NCBI RefSeq assembly: GCF_018413525.1
Contig: NZ_JAHCDD010000055.1
Span: 1-39,188 of the forward strand
Reading direction: 5' to 3'
From: Acidovorax sp. CCYZU-2555
Lineage (GTDB): Bacteria > Pseudomonadota > Gammaproteobacteria > Burkholderiales > Burkholderiaceae_C
Length of the DNA stretch: 39,188 nt
The notes under the pieces were generated by a model. The model searched no databases and was not told the origin of the DNA. It was given only the letters and a program-made list of their open reading frames with translations. Shown piece after piece: positions 1 to 8,425 of this stretch. The translations under genes were made by a program, and so were the position numbers. Numbering within the stretch: the first letter of the stretch is position 1; each line of letters opens with the position of its first letter.

Positions 1-1
1 C

Positions 2-625
2 CAGCTGTTCGGCGAAACGCCCCAGCCGATGAAGCGCGGCATTTTCCAGGACCTGCTCGAAGCCCAGCCCGAAGCGTTCGACCGCGACGGCCTCAAGGTC
101 GCGCTGTCCATCCACACGCGTTCGTCGCGCTACCTCACGGCCGTGGCCGCGGGCCAGCCGCGCCATGACCTGCAAGGTCAGGCCGTCGAAGCGATGGCGC
201 CCGAGCATGTGCACCACGCGCTGCTCGAAGTGTTCCGCCGCCGTCAGCAGCGTTCCAACGAAGACCTGCGCCCCAAACTGGTCAACCGCATCATCCAGGC
301 GTTCGAAGCGTCCGGCCTGAGCCGCGAAGCCTATGCCGAACGCGTGCAGACCCGCGATGACGCGACCAACGCCCTGGTCGACCAGGCGCTGGCACAAGCC
401 TCCGAGCGCGCCGCCAAGGACGAAGCCCTGCTGCGCGCCTTCGAGGCCAGCGGCCAGGACATCGAAGCGTTTGCCGACATGTACGGCATGGTTGCACGCA
501 CGGTCGCCCAAACTGTCGAGCGCGCGCGCCGCCGCAAGGCGCTGGTGGCGGAGACTGCCGCGGCGGCCGAAGCCGCCGCTGCCGAAGCTGCTGCAGCCGC
601 CGAGCCTTCGGCCGACGCCGCCTGA
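2..625 (+). CDS. proQ: ProQ/FinO-family RNA chaperone (5' end missing)
   Basis: The reading frame is open from the first bases of the window, so the gene starts upstream; the internal ATG at 29 is not the likely start. The visible part begins inside the ProQ/FinO fold, with the typical motif QPMKRGIFQDLLEA followed by a segment rich in basic residues (LSIHTRSSRYL, EVFRRRQQR). Proteins of this family bind structured small RNAs and mRNA 3' ends and act in post-transcriptional control. After the domain comes a helical, charged linker and then an Ala/Glu-rich low-complexity tail near the C-terminus. That tail is not conserved in the family and may be disordered. A good intrinsic terminator follows. 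The family call is firm; the exact name (ProQ or another FinO-domain protein) is less certain because the N-terminus is not visible. Confidence 0.82.
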   Translation, partial: QLFGETPQPMKRGIFQDLLEAQPEAFDRDGLKVALSIHTRSSRYLTAVAAGQPRHDLQGQAVEAMAPEHVHHALLEVFRRRQQRSNEDLRPKLVNRIIQAFEASGLSREAYAERVQTRDDATNALVDQALAQASERAAKDEALLRAFEASGQDIEAFADMYGMVARTVAQTVERARRRKALVAETAAAAEAAAAEAAAAAEPSADAA

Positions 626-662
626 TCGACGCGCGGCCGAAAGGCCGCCGTCTTTCGCATCA

Positions 663-694
663 AGCCCTGTGCGCGCCCGCGTCCAGGGCTTTTT

Positions 695-695
<1 letters not shown>
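663..695 (+). terminator. Intrinsic terminator after the ProQ/FinO gene
   Basis: A perfect 7-bp stem, AGCCCTG (663-669) with CAGGGCT (684-690), is followed by a run of T to 695. The T-run overlaps the stop codon of the convergent glutathione peroxidase gene. On the minus strand the hairpin lacks a T-run, so it looks one-directional. Confidence 0.8.
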
Positions 696-1198
<503 letters not shown>

Positions 1199-1233
1199 GG
1201 GGCTTCCTTTGCAATGCGGCACAGACCGCCAGC

Positions 1234-2160
1234 TTAACCCTGGTGGCCGGCCTGCGCCTGTGCGGCAATGCGCTGGCCTGGTGCGCGGGCGCGCGCTGTC
1301 GCGGCCAGCAGCGCGGCGAGCAGGATCAGCGCGCCGCCGGCCAGCGTGCGCGCGGGCAGCTCGGCCGAGGCCAGCCAGACCGCGGAGACGCTGGCGAACA
1401 GCACTTCGGACAGCATCACCACCGAAGTGACGCTTGCCGGCAGCCGGGTCGCGCCATATTGCAGCGCCCAGTTGCTCAGCAGCATCAGCGCCGCCATCAC
1501 CGCGGCGATCAGCAGCCAGGGCGCAGCAGGCGCGGGCAGACCGGGCGCCAGGCCCAGCGTCCAGGCCAGGGCCGCGGCCGCCAAGCCCATGAACGCACAG
1601 CCGGCGAACATCGCCAGCATTCGCGCCTGGCCCGGCAGCGCGTGCATGCGGCGCAGATTGACGTTGGTCAGCGCGAACATGAAGCCGCCGAGCACCGCCA
1701 GGCCGTCGGCCAGCGAGAGGCCCGTGAACAGACCGCGGCCCGCGCCTTCGGCGGGCAGCAGCACCAGCACCACGCCTGAAAACGCCAGCACCAGCCGCAC
1801 CAAGGCCATGGGCGTGGGCCGCTCGCCCAGCAGCTTCCAGGCCAGCAGCACGGCCCAGGCGGGCATCAGATAGAACAGCAGGATCACGCGCACCACGTCG
1901 CCCACGGTCACGGCCCAGTTGAACGCGACATTGGTCAGCCCCGAGCTCAGCGCCAGCAGCAGCAGCACCGGGTGGGCCAGCGCGCTGCGCCAGCTTCCGG
2001 GGCGCAGCAGCAGCAGGCAGACCAGCGCCGCGCCATACATCAGCGCCGTGGCCCACAGCGGGTGCAGGCCGGCCGCATGCAGCTGGCGCAGCGGCCACCA
2101 GGACAGGCCCCAGATGAGGGCGTTGAGCAACAGGGCCAGGACGGGCAGGGGAGAGCGCAT
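1234..2160 (-). CDS. DMT superfamily permease (EamA type)
   Basis: A 308-residue integral membrane protein with about ten hydrophobic segments arranged as two EamA-like halves, the normal architecture of the drug/metabolite transporter superfamily. The first helix begins at MRSPLPVLALLLNALIWG, with the conserved WGLSW/WPLR region of EamA proteins. I chose the ATG at 2160 because translation upstream of it gives a non-hydrophobic Pro/Arg-rich stretch that runs into lplT. The substrate cannot be read from the sequence; members export amino acids, nucleotides or sugars. It lies 64 bp after lplT on the same strand and may be co-transcribed with it. Confidence 0.85.
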   Translation of the reverse strand: MRSPLPVLALLLNALIWGLSWWPLRQLHAAGLHPLWATALMYGAALVCLLLLRPGSWRSALAHPVLLLLALSSGLTNVAFNWAVTVGDVVRVILLFYLMPAWAVLLAWKLLGERPTPMALVRLVLAFSGVVLVLLPAEGAGRGLFTGLSLADGLAVLGGFMFALTNVNLRRMHALPGQARMLAMFAGCAFMGLAAAALAWTLGLAPGLPAPAAPWLLIAAVMAALMLLSNWALQYGATRLPASVTSVVMLSEVLFASVSAVWLASAELPARTLAGGALILLAALLAATARARAPGQRIAAQAQAGHQG

Positions 2161-2224
2161 GGGAAGCAGACGTGGAAACGGCCCGCGCCCGCCGGGGGGG
2201 CGGGCGCTGGCCGAGGGAGGAGAC

Positions 2225-3517
2225 TCAGTGGCTGTCGTCCTGGCGGGCGATCTTGCGCAGGCGAACGACTTCGCGCGGATAGTGGCGGCAGTTGTAGGCA
2301 TGCCAGCGGCCAATGCACCACATGATGCCGGCGACGGCCACGCCGAACAGCGTGATCGCGCCGAAGGCCGACAGGCCCAGCTTGGTCGACAGGCTGTAGA
2401 ACGCGCCCAGCAGCAGAATGCAGGCCTGTTCGTTGAAGTTCTGCACGGCGATGGAGCGGCCCGCGCCCATCAGGTTGTGGCCGCGGTGCTGCAGCAGCGC
2501 GTTCATCGGCACGACCAGGAAGCCGCCCAGCCCACCCAGCAGGATCAGGAAAGGCACGGCGATCCAGATGGTGTCGATGAAGTTCATGCAGATCACCAGC
2601 ACGCCCATGGCGATGCCCAGAGGGATCACGCGCGTCGCGGTCTCGAGCTTCATGTAGGTGGAGGCGGCGACCGCGCCCACGGCCGTGCCAATGGCGACCA
2701 CGCCGACCAGCGACGAGGCCTGCGTGGTGCTGTAGCCCAGCGCCGCGGCGCTCCAGGCGAGCACGATGTAGCGCAGGTTGCCCGAGACGCCCCAGAACAG
2801 CGTGGTGGTCGACAGCGAGATCTGGCCGAGCTTGTCGGTCCACAGGCGCTGGCTGCAGTTCCAGAAGTCGGGCAGCAGCGCCAGCGTATTGCTCAGCAGG
2901 CTTTTGCTCGGGTCCTGGCGCAGCGGACGCATGGCCACGCCGGTGTGCGGAATGCGGGTGTTGATCCAGGCGGCAAGCACATAGATCAGCACCAGCGCGG
3001 CAATCGATGCTTCGGCCGCATTCTGCACGCCGGGCAGGTTCAGGCTCAGCAGATAGCCCGACAGCACCGGGCCGACCAGCTGGCCGCCCAGCAGCACGCC
3101 CAGGATGATGGAAGTGATGGTCAGGCCTTCGATCCAGCCATTGGCCTTGACCAGCTGCGACGCGGGCAGCAGTTCGGTCAGGATGCCGTATTTGGCGGGC
3201 GAATAGGCGGCCGCACCCAGGCCGACGACCGCATAGGCCATCAGCGGATGGTGCCCGAACAGCATCATCAGACAGCCCACGACCTTGATCGCGTTGCTGA
3301 AGAACATGACGCGGCCCTTGGGCAGGGCGTCGGCGAACGCACCGACAAACGGCGCGAGGATCACGTAGAACAACGCGAACATCGGCACCAGCGCGGCACG
3401 CTGCCACTCGGGTGCGCCGCCGGTGCGCAACAGCTCCACGGCGGCAACGAACAAGGCATTGTCGGCCAGCGAGCTGAAAAACTGCGCCGACATGATGGTG
3501 TAAAAACCGCGCTTCAT
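2225..3517 (-). CDS. lplT: Lysophospholipid transporter LplT (MFS)
   Basis: This 430-residue MFS protein matches LplT, which flips lysophospholipids, especially lysophosphatidylethanolamine, across the inner membrane for re-acylation. The N-terminal signature FFSSLADNALFVAAVELL and the segment AAYSPAKYGILTELLP are characteristic of the family. About twelve hydrophobic segments can be followed through the protein. In enterobacteria lplT is followed by the acyltransferase gene aas; that partner is absent here, and the next gene is a DMT permease. The gene is divergent from alr across 133 bp. Confidence 0.88.
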   Translation of the reverse strand: MKRGFYTIMSAQFFSSLADNALFVAAVELLRTGGAPEWQRAALVPMFALFYVILAPFVGAFADALPKGRVMFFSNAIKVVGCLMMLFGHHPLMAYAVVGLGAAAYSPAKYGILTELLPASQLVKANGWIEGLTITSIILGVLLGGQLVGPVLSGYLLSLNLPGVQNAAEASIAALVLIYVLAAWINTRIPHTGVAMRPLRQDPSKSLLSNTLALLPDFWNCSQRLWTDKLGQISLSTTTLFWGVSGNLRYIVLAWSAAALGYSTTQASSLVGVVAIGTAVGAVAASTYMKLETATRVIPLGIAMGVLVICMNFIDTIWIAVPFLILLGGLGGFLVVPMNALLQHRGHNLMGAGRSIAVQNFNEQACILLLGAFYSLSTKLGLSAFGAITLFGVAVAGIMWCIGRWHAYNCRHYPREVVRLRKIARQDDSH

Positions 3518-3650
3518 TGAATGGCTGGAAAGGACATCAGCAAAGCCTTTGCCGGGATATTGGTGGACTCAAACGCAGTAACGGTTGGTTATAACACGCA
3601 GCTTTCGCTCAGGAGTGCCAGAATTCCCTCTCCCTGATTGCTTCTGAACC

Positions 3651-4745
3651 ATGCCGCGTCCCATCCTTGCCACCATCCATTCCGGCGCCCTGCGCCACAA
3701 CCTCGAGCGCGTGCGCCAAGCCGTGCCGGATGCCAAATTGTGGGCGGTCGTCAAAGCCAATGCCTACGGCCACGGCATCGAGCGCGCTTTTGACGCCTTG
3801 CGCGGCGCAGACGGCTTCGCCCTGCTCGACCTGGCCGAGGCCGAACGCGTGCGCCAGCTGGGCTGGCGCGGGCCCATCCTGTTGCTCGAAGGCGTGTTCG
3901 AGCCACGCGACCTCGAACTGTGTTCGCGCCTGGGCCTGTGGCATGTGGTGCATTGCGACGAGCAGATCGACTGGCTGGCCGCGCACAAGACCCAGGTCGG
4001 TCACCGCGTGTTCCTGAAGATGAACTCGGGCATGAATCGCCTGGGCTTTCCCGCCGCGCGCTACCGCTCGGCCTGGGCGCGGCTCAATGCGCTGCCCCAG
4101 GTCGATGAGATTTCGTTCATCAGCCATTTCAGCGATGCCGACGGCCCGCGCGGCGTGGGCCACCAGCTGAGCGTGTTCCACGAAGCCACGCGCGACCTGC
4201 CCGGCGAGCGCAGCCTGTGCAACAGCGCCGCGACGCTGGCGCTGGCCGCGGACGCGCAAGTGCGCTGCGACTGGGTGCGCCCGGGCATCGTGCTCTATGG
4301 CAGCGCGCCCGACTACCCGCTGCACACCGACCGGGACTGGGCGCTGGAGCCCGCGATGACGCTCTCGACGCGCGTGATCGGCGTGCAGCATCTGCAGGCC
4401 GGCGACACGCTGGGCTATGGCTCGACGTTTACGGCCCAAGGGCCCATGACCATAGGCGTGGTCGCCTGCGGCTATGCCGACGGCTACCCGCGCTCCTGCG
4501 AAACAGGCACGCCGGTGCTGGTCAACGGCCAGCGCACGCGCGTGCTGGGCCGGGTCAGCATGGACATGCTCAACGTAGACCTGACGCCGGTCGAAGGCGC
4601 GGGCATGGGCAGCGAAGTCACGCTGTGGGGCCGGGCGTCGACCGGCGAGCGCCTGTCGATCGACGAAGTCGCGCGCGCGGGCGGCACGCTGGGGTATGAG
4701 CTGATGTGCGCGGTCGCGCCTCGGGTGACGGTTATCGTTGATTGA
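3651..4745 (+). CDS. alr: Alanine racemase
   Basis: This 364-residue PLP enzyme interconverts L- and D-alanine and supplies D-Ala for peptidoglycan. The PLP lysine is Lys35 in the signature [11 protein letters not shown] (32-42). The second catalytic base is Tyr256 in LGYGSTF. The barrel domain shows [10 protein letters not shown] (124-133), SHFSDAD (158-164) and the phosphate-binding stretch near RPGIVLYG (210-217); the C-terminal beta domain contains RVSMDML (301-307). Length is normal for the Alr/DadX family. The gene is convergent with a MarR-type regulator, and the gap between them holds two palindromic repeats. Confidence 0.96.
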   Translation: MPRPILATIHSGALRHNLERVRQAVPDAKLWAVVKANAYGHGIERAFDALRGADGFALLDLAEAERVRQLGWRGPILLLEGVFEPRDLELCSRLGLWHVVHCDEQIDWLAAHKTQVGHRVFLKMNSGMNRLGFPAARYRSAWARLNALPQVDEISFISHFSDADGPRGVGHQLSVFHEATRDLPGERSLCNSAATLALAADAQVRCDWVRPGIVLYGSAPDYPLHTDRDWALEPAMTLSTRVIGVQHLQAGDTLGYGSTFTAQGPMTIGVVACGYADGYPRSCETGTPVLVNGQRTRVLGRVSMDMLNVDLTPVEGAGMGSEVTLWGRASTGERLSIDEVARAGGTLGYELMCAVAPRVTVIVD

Positions 4746-4833
4746 GGGCGGGCCTCCACCCCCGTTTGTCTTGAACGGGCAAGCAGGCCGAGGTCTCGCA
4801 AGGCGTTCAAAAGAAACAGCGGGCATTAAAAAT

Positions 4834-4924
4834 CCGTTCGTCCTGAGCCTGTCGAAGGATGAACGGCCTGCGCTCAAGCCATGAGGACGGGCCGTTCGTG
4901 GTTCGACAGGCTCACCACGAACGG
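4834..4924. repeat. Pair of inverted 33-bp palindromic repeats
   Basis: Two related palindromes face each other: 4834-4866 and 4892-4924. Each starts with CCGTTCGT and ends with GAACGG, so each can fold on itself. The first carries CCTGAGCCTGTCGAAGG, and the second carries the inverse form GGTTCGACAGGCTCACC. The pair lies between the convergent genes alr and marR, like a REP/BIME unit. A degenerate third copy may sit at about 4761-4780. The same core (TCGACAGGCTCAG) reappears at 10789-10800. Confidence 0.8.
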
Positions 4925-5012
4925 GTCACGGTTTTGCTACCGTCTCCCTAAATCGGTCAATTTCTAAGTCCTTGATTTAGGTGATGAGAAAGCTGTTGCT
5001 TGAGAGCCTGCC

Positions 5013-5444
5013 TCACCCTGCCTGGTCGAGATTCCCCAGCATCCGCGCCAGCAAGCCCTGCAGCACCTGCTGCTCGTCGGGCGAAAAACCGTCCAGCATC
5101 TGCGCGGTGATGCCGCGGCGGCGCTCGCCCATGCCTTCGAACACCGCCTGGCCCGCGGGGCTCAGGCGCAGGCAGCGACTGCGCGCGTCATTGGCATGGG
5201 GCACGCGCTCGAGCCAGCCTTTTTCTTCCAGCATGTTGAGCATGCGCGCGATCTGGGCCTTGTCGGTGCCGCTGTGCTCGACCAGATCCTTCTGCGTGCG
5301 CATCGGATGGCGGCCGACGAACAGCAGCGCGCGCATCTCATTGGGCGTGAGTTCGGTCTGCAGCGCGGCGCGCATGCGATGGCGGTAGGCATGCATCAGG
5401 TCATGCATGGCGTCGAACACGTCCGCAGGGTTTTTGGCAGTCAT
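5013..5444 (-). CDS. MarR-family transcriptional regulator
   Basis: A 143-residue winged-helix protein with the MarR layout: an N-terminal dimerisation helix, a helix-turn-helix around TQKDLVEHSGTDKAQIARMLNMLEEKGWL (about residues 50-78), the wing with DARSRCLRLSPAG (86-98), and a C-terminal dimer helix. It is divergent from a siderophore-interacting flavoprotein, and the 79-bp gap holds two near-identical 15-bp palindromes. It most likely represses both itself and the flavoprotein (inference). The ligand is unknown. A link to iron or redox state is suggested only by the neighbour. Confidence 0.9.
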   Translation of the reverse strand: MTAKNPADVFDAMHDLMHAYRHRMRAALQTELTPNEMRALLFVGRHPMRTQKDLVEHSGTDKAQIARMLNMLEEKGWLERVPHANDARSRCLRLSPAGQAVFEGMGERRRGITAQMLDGFSPDEQQVLQGLLARMLGNLDQAG

Positions 5445-5456
5445 CGTGAATTTATA

Positions 5457-5471
5457 GTTGACAAAATCAAC
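5457..5471. promoter_or_regulatory. Palindromic operator 1, probable MarR-family site
   Basis: GTTGACAAAATCAAC is an inverted repeat with GTTGA/TCAAC arms and a 5-bp centre. It overlaps the -35 box of the promoter proposed for the flavoprotein gene. A near-identical copy lies 32 bp downstream. Confidence 0.65.
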
Positions 5472-5486
5472 GAGATGGCAGATATT
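5458..5486 (+). promoter_or_regulatory. Probable sigma-70 promoter of the siderophore-interacting gene
   Basis: A perfect -35 box TTGACA (5458-5463) is followed after 17 bp by GATATT (5481-5486), which matches the -10 consensus at four of six positions. The -35 box lies in operator 1, and operator 2 begins just after the -10 box, so a bound repressor would block both polymerase binding and the start region. Confidence 0.55.
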
Positions 5487-5488
5487 TC

Positions 5489-5503
5489 GTTGACTAAATC
5501 AAC
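5489..5503. promoter_or_regulatory. Palindromic operator 2, probable MarR-family site
   Basis: GTTGACTAAATCAAC differs from operator 1 at one position. Centre-to-centre spacing is 32 bp, about three helical turns, so two dimers could bind the same face of the DNA. Confidence 0.65.
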
Positions 5504-5523
5504 ATTTTACGCCAAAGGCCTGC

Positions 5524-6330
5524 ATGACTACCACTGCTTGCGACACCCCTGTGACCGAAACGCTGCGCATCGAACGCCAGCGCCACCCGTTTGCTTCGCG
5601 CCATCTGCAACTGCTGGCGCGCGAAATCGTCAGCCCCGGTTTTGTGCGCGTGACGCTGGGCGGCCCGCAGCTGGCCGGCTTCGTCAGCACCGGCTTTGAC
5701 GACCACCTGAAATTCATCCTGCCCCAGCAAGGCCTGGAGCGCCCCAATCTGCCGGCCATCGTCGACGGCCGCCCCAGCTTCGAAGGCGAGCGCCCGACGA
5801 CGCGTGACTACACGCCCGTCAGCTGGGACGCGCAGCGCAACGAGCTGGTGCTCGAATTCGCGCTGCACAACACCGGCCCGGCCGCTGACTGGGCGGTCAA
5901 CGCGCCGCTGGGCCAGTGGGTCGGCGTGGCCGGCCCGCGCGGCAGCCTGCTGGTGCCCAAGGAGTTCGAATGGCACTGGCTGCTGGGTGATGAAAGCGCG
6001 CTGCCCGCGATCGAGCGCCGCCTGGCCGAACTGCCCGCAACGGCCAAGGCCGTGGTGCGTATCTGCGTGGCCGACGCGCGCGACCAGCGCCCGCTTTCCA
6101 GCGTCGCCCAGCTCGACCTGCAATGGGTGGACTCGCTCACGGCCGCGGCCGAGCAGCTGGCGCTGCCTGCGGGCGACGGCTTCATCTGGGCCGCGGGCGA
6201 GCACAACGACATGGCCGCGCTGCGCCGCATCGTGCTGGCCAAGCCCGGCGTCGATGCCAAGCGCATGCGCATTGCCGCTTACTGGAAGCGCGGCGAGATC
6301 GCCCACCACGCAGAACTCAACGAAGGGTAA
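5524..6330 (+). CDS. Siderophore-interacting flavoprotein (ferric-siderophore reductase, SIP family)
   Basis: A 268-residue protein of the ViuB/YqjH (SIP) family, which uses FAD and NAD(P)H to reduce ferric siderophores in the cytoplasm and release iron. The N-terminal FAD domain contains the binding motif TRDYTPVSW (residues 93-101), and GPRGSLLVP (138-146) is in the expected phosphate-binding region. The C-terminal half has the SIP domain, with LLGDESALPAIERRL and the terminal AAYWKRGE motif typical of this family. It is divergent from a MarR regulator, and both 15-bp operators lie in its promoter. The TonB siderophore receptor near the right end of the window is a possible functional partner but is far away. 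Confidence 0.9.
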   Translation: MTTTACDTPVTETLRIERQRHPFASRHLQLLAREIVSPGFVRVTLGGPQLAGFVSTGFDDHLKFILPQQGLERPNLPAIVDGRPSFEGERPTTRDYTPVSWDAQRNELVLEFALHNTGPAADWAVNAPLGQWVGVAGPRGSLLVPKEFEWHWLLGDESALPAIERRLAELPATAKAVVRICVADARDQRPLSSVAQLDLQWVDSLTAAAEQLALPAGDGFIWAAGEHNDMAALRRIVLAKPGVDAKRMRIAAYWKRGEIAHHAELNEG

Positions 6331-6360
6331 GGGCCGGCGCCGGGGCGATATGCTTGCCCC

Positions 6361-7746
6361 ATGGCCAAAGAGAAAACCCAATATGTCTGCAACGCCTGCG
6401 GCGCGACCAGCCCGCGCTGGCTGGGCAAGTGCCCGTCCTGCGGGGCCTGGAATTCGCTGATCGAATCGGTGGCCGAATCGGCCAGCGGCGGCAAGAACCG
6501 CCTGAGCGCGCCCCAGGGCTATGCGGGCTTGGCCAATGCCCAGCCCGTCACGCCGCTGTCGGCGATCGAAGCCACCGATGTGGCGCGCACGCCCAGCGGC
6601 ATCGACGAACTCGACCGCGTGCTCGGCGGCGGCATCGTAGAAGGCGGCGTGGTGCTGATCGGCGGCGACCCGGGAATCGGCAAGTCGACGCTGCTGCTGC
6701 AGGCGCTCGATGCGCTGCACCGCAAGGGCCTGCCTACTCTGTATGTCACGGGCGAGGAAAGCGGCGCGCAGATCGCGCTGCGCTCGCGCCGCCTGGGCCT
6801 GGACAACAGCCAGGTGCAGGTGCTGGCCGAGATCCAGCTCGAGAAGATTCTCGCCACGCTCGAGGCCAACCAGCCGATGGTGGTGGTGATCGACTCCATC
6901 CAGACCGTCTATTCCGACCAGCTGTCGTCCGCGCCGGGCTCGGTCGCCCAGGTGCGCGAATGCGCGGCGCATCTGACGCGCGCCGCCAAGACCACGGGCA
7001 TCTGCGTGGTGCTGATCGGCCATGTGACCAAGGAAGGCGCGCTCGCCGGCCCGCGCGTGCTCGAACACATGGTCGACACCGTGCTGTACTTCGAAGGCGA
7101 TACGCACAGCAACTTCCGGCTGGTGCGTGCGATCAAGAACCGCTTTGGCGCGGTGAACGAGATCGGCGTGTTCGCCATGACCGAGAAGGGCCTCAAGGGC
7201 GTGACCAACCCCAGCGCGATCTTCCTGAGCCAGCATTCCGAGCCCGTGCCCGGCAGCTGCGTGCTGGTCACGCTCGAAGGCACGCGGCCCATGCTGGTCG
7301 AGATCCAGGCGCTGGTCGACCAGGGCGGACCCAGCCCGCGCCGGCTGTCGGTGGGCCTGGACAAGGACCGCATGGCGATGCTGCTCGCGGTGCTCAACCG
7401 CCATGCGGGCGTGGCCTGCGCCGACCAGGATGTGTTCGTCAACGCGGTCGGCGGCGTGCGCATCAACGAGCCCGCGGCGGATTTGGCGGTGATGTTGGCG
7501 ATCACTTCCAGTTTGCGCGGCAAGGCGCTGCCGCGCGGTTTCTTCGCGTTCGGCGAAGTCGGCCTGGCCGGCGAAGTGCGGCCCGCGCCGCGCGGCCAGG
7601 AACGGCTCAAGGAAGCCGCGAAGCTGGGCTTCACCATGGCCGTCGTGCCCAAGGCGAATGCGCCGAAAAAGGCCATTCCCGGCCTGACCATCCACGCCGT
7701 GGAGCGCGTGGACGAAGCCATGAACATCGTGCGTGGCATCAGTTGA
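6361..7746 (+). CDS. radA: DNA repair protein RadA
   Basis: A 461-residue RadA (Sms), a RecA-like ATPase that drives branch migration during recombination and fork repair. The N-terminal zinc finger uses Cys10, Cys13, Cys24 and Cys27. Walker A is GGDPGIGKST (101-110). The RadA-specific KNRFG motif lies in RAIKNRFGAVNE. The C-terminal domain resembles the Lon protease fold and is complete. It starts 30 bp after the flavoprotein gene and may read through from it. A GC-rich palindromic repeat begins almost directly after its stop codon. Confidence 0.97.
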   Translation: MAKEKTQYVCNACGATSPRWLGKCPSCGAWNSLIESVAESASGGKNRLSAPQGYAGLANAQPVTPLSAIEATDVARTPSGIDELDRVLGGGIVEGGVVLIGGDPGIGKSTLLLQALDALHRKGLPTLYVTGEESGAQIALRSRRLGLDNSQVQVLAEIQLEKILATLEANQPMVVVIDSIQTVYSDQLSSAPGSVAQVRECAAHLTRAAKTTGICVVLIGHVTKEGALAGPRVLEHMVDTVLYFEGDTHSNFRLVRAIKNRFGAVNEIGVFAMTEKGLKGVTNPSAIFLSQHSEPVPGSCVLVTLEGTRPMLVEIQALVDQGGPSPRRLSVGLDKDRMAMLLAVLNRHAGVACADQDVFVNAVGGVRINEPAADLAVMLAITSSLRGKALPRGFFAFGEVGLAGEVRPAPRGQERLKEAAKLGFTMAVVPKANAPKKAIPGLTIHAVERVDEAMNIVRGIS

Positions 7747-7749
7747 ACC

Positions 7750-7832
7750 ACCCCCCCCTGAGCCGCTGACGCGGCTTCCCCCCAGGGGGACGGCACCGTC
7801 GCTGCGGGGCGGCCCTTGCTCGGTGCCCCTGA
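7750..7832. repeat. GC-rich palindromic intergenic repeat
   Basis: Starting 3 bp after the radA stop, this stretch has a C-run, a hairpin AGCCGC-TGAC-GCGGCT, a CCCCCC/GGGGG pair and a second dyad GGCACCG...CGGTGCC. It resembles the short GC-rich elements I associate with intergenic regions of Comamonadaceae (recollection, not a search). It may act as a 3' stem-loop for radA mRNA. The rest of the gap to 7955 shows nothing I recognise. Confidence 0.55.
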
Positions 7833-7955
7833 GCTGCGTCACGCCGATGTCATGGACTGCGCACAATGGCAAAGTTCTGCTGAAGTCGGGGTCCGGAAGG
7901 GTTATACGCACTCACCACAACCCCAAAGTCCGGTGTCCATAAGACAATTGCTGCC

Positions 7956-8390
7956 ATGAATTTTCGCAAGATCTGGGTCCCGGTGGGACTGGCAGTGCTG
8001 TTGTACGCTGCCTTTACAACTTATGGCTGGCTGGGCGTGGCCGGCGTCGGCGGCGGTATCGTCATGTGGTTGCTGCTGCACTTCAACCGGCTGATGGCCG
8101 TGGTGCGCAAGGCTTCGAACATGCCCATAGGCTATGTCGCCAGCGCCGTCATGCTCAATGCCAAGCTGCGTACCGGCGTCAACATGATGCATGTCGTGGC
8201 CATGACACGTTCGCTGGGCAAGCAGCAGAGCCCGCAAGGCGAGCAGCCCGAAATCTTCCGCTGGACCGACGGCTCGAACTCCTATGTGGACTGCACGTTC
8301 AACCATGGCCGCCTCGTGTCCTGGCAGATGTATCGTCCCCCGCAGGACGATGCCCCCGCACCCGCGATCGAACATACGCCCACGCCGTAG
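7956..8390 (+). CDS. Small membrane protein of unknown function
   Basis: A 144-residue protein. The first ~50 residues form two hydrophobic segments (VGLAVLLYAAFTTYGWLGVAG and GGGIVMWLLLHF), followed by a basic stretch and a soluble C-terminal part with few charged clusters, ending in a Pro-rich tail. The soluble part contains a compact FRWTDGSNSYVDCTF segment. I do not recognise a family. It sits between radA and ilvE in the same direction, with 35 bp to ilvE, so it may share a transcript with ilvE. Codon use and GC look like the neighbours, so it is likely a real gene. Confidence 0.72.
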   Translation: MNFRKIWVPVGLAVLLYAAFTTYGWLGVAGVGGGIVMWLLLHFNRLMAVVRKASNMPIGYVASAVMLNAKLRTGVNMMHVVAMTRSLGKQQSPQGEQPEIFRWTDGSNSYVDCTFNHGRLVSWQMYRPPQDDAPAPAIEHTPTP

Positions 8391-8425
8391 AATCTCCTTT
8401 TTGCGATCTTGCACAAAGGATTTCC

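Noticed and set aside
1919-3520. A 533-codon plus-strand open frame rich in Gln, His and Arg
   Set aside because: It is antisense to lplT and the DMT permease. The composition is typical of a shadow frame in high-GC DNA, and the opposite strand gives clear family matches.
5494-7911. An 805-codon minus-strand open frame
   Set aside because: Antisense to the siderophore-interacting gene and radA, both of which have intact motifs on the plus strand.
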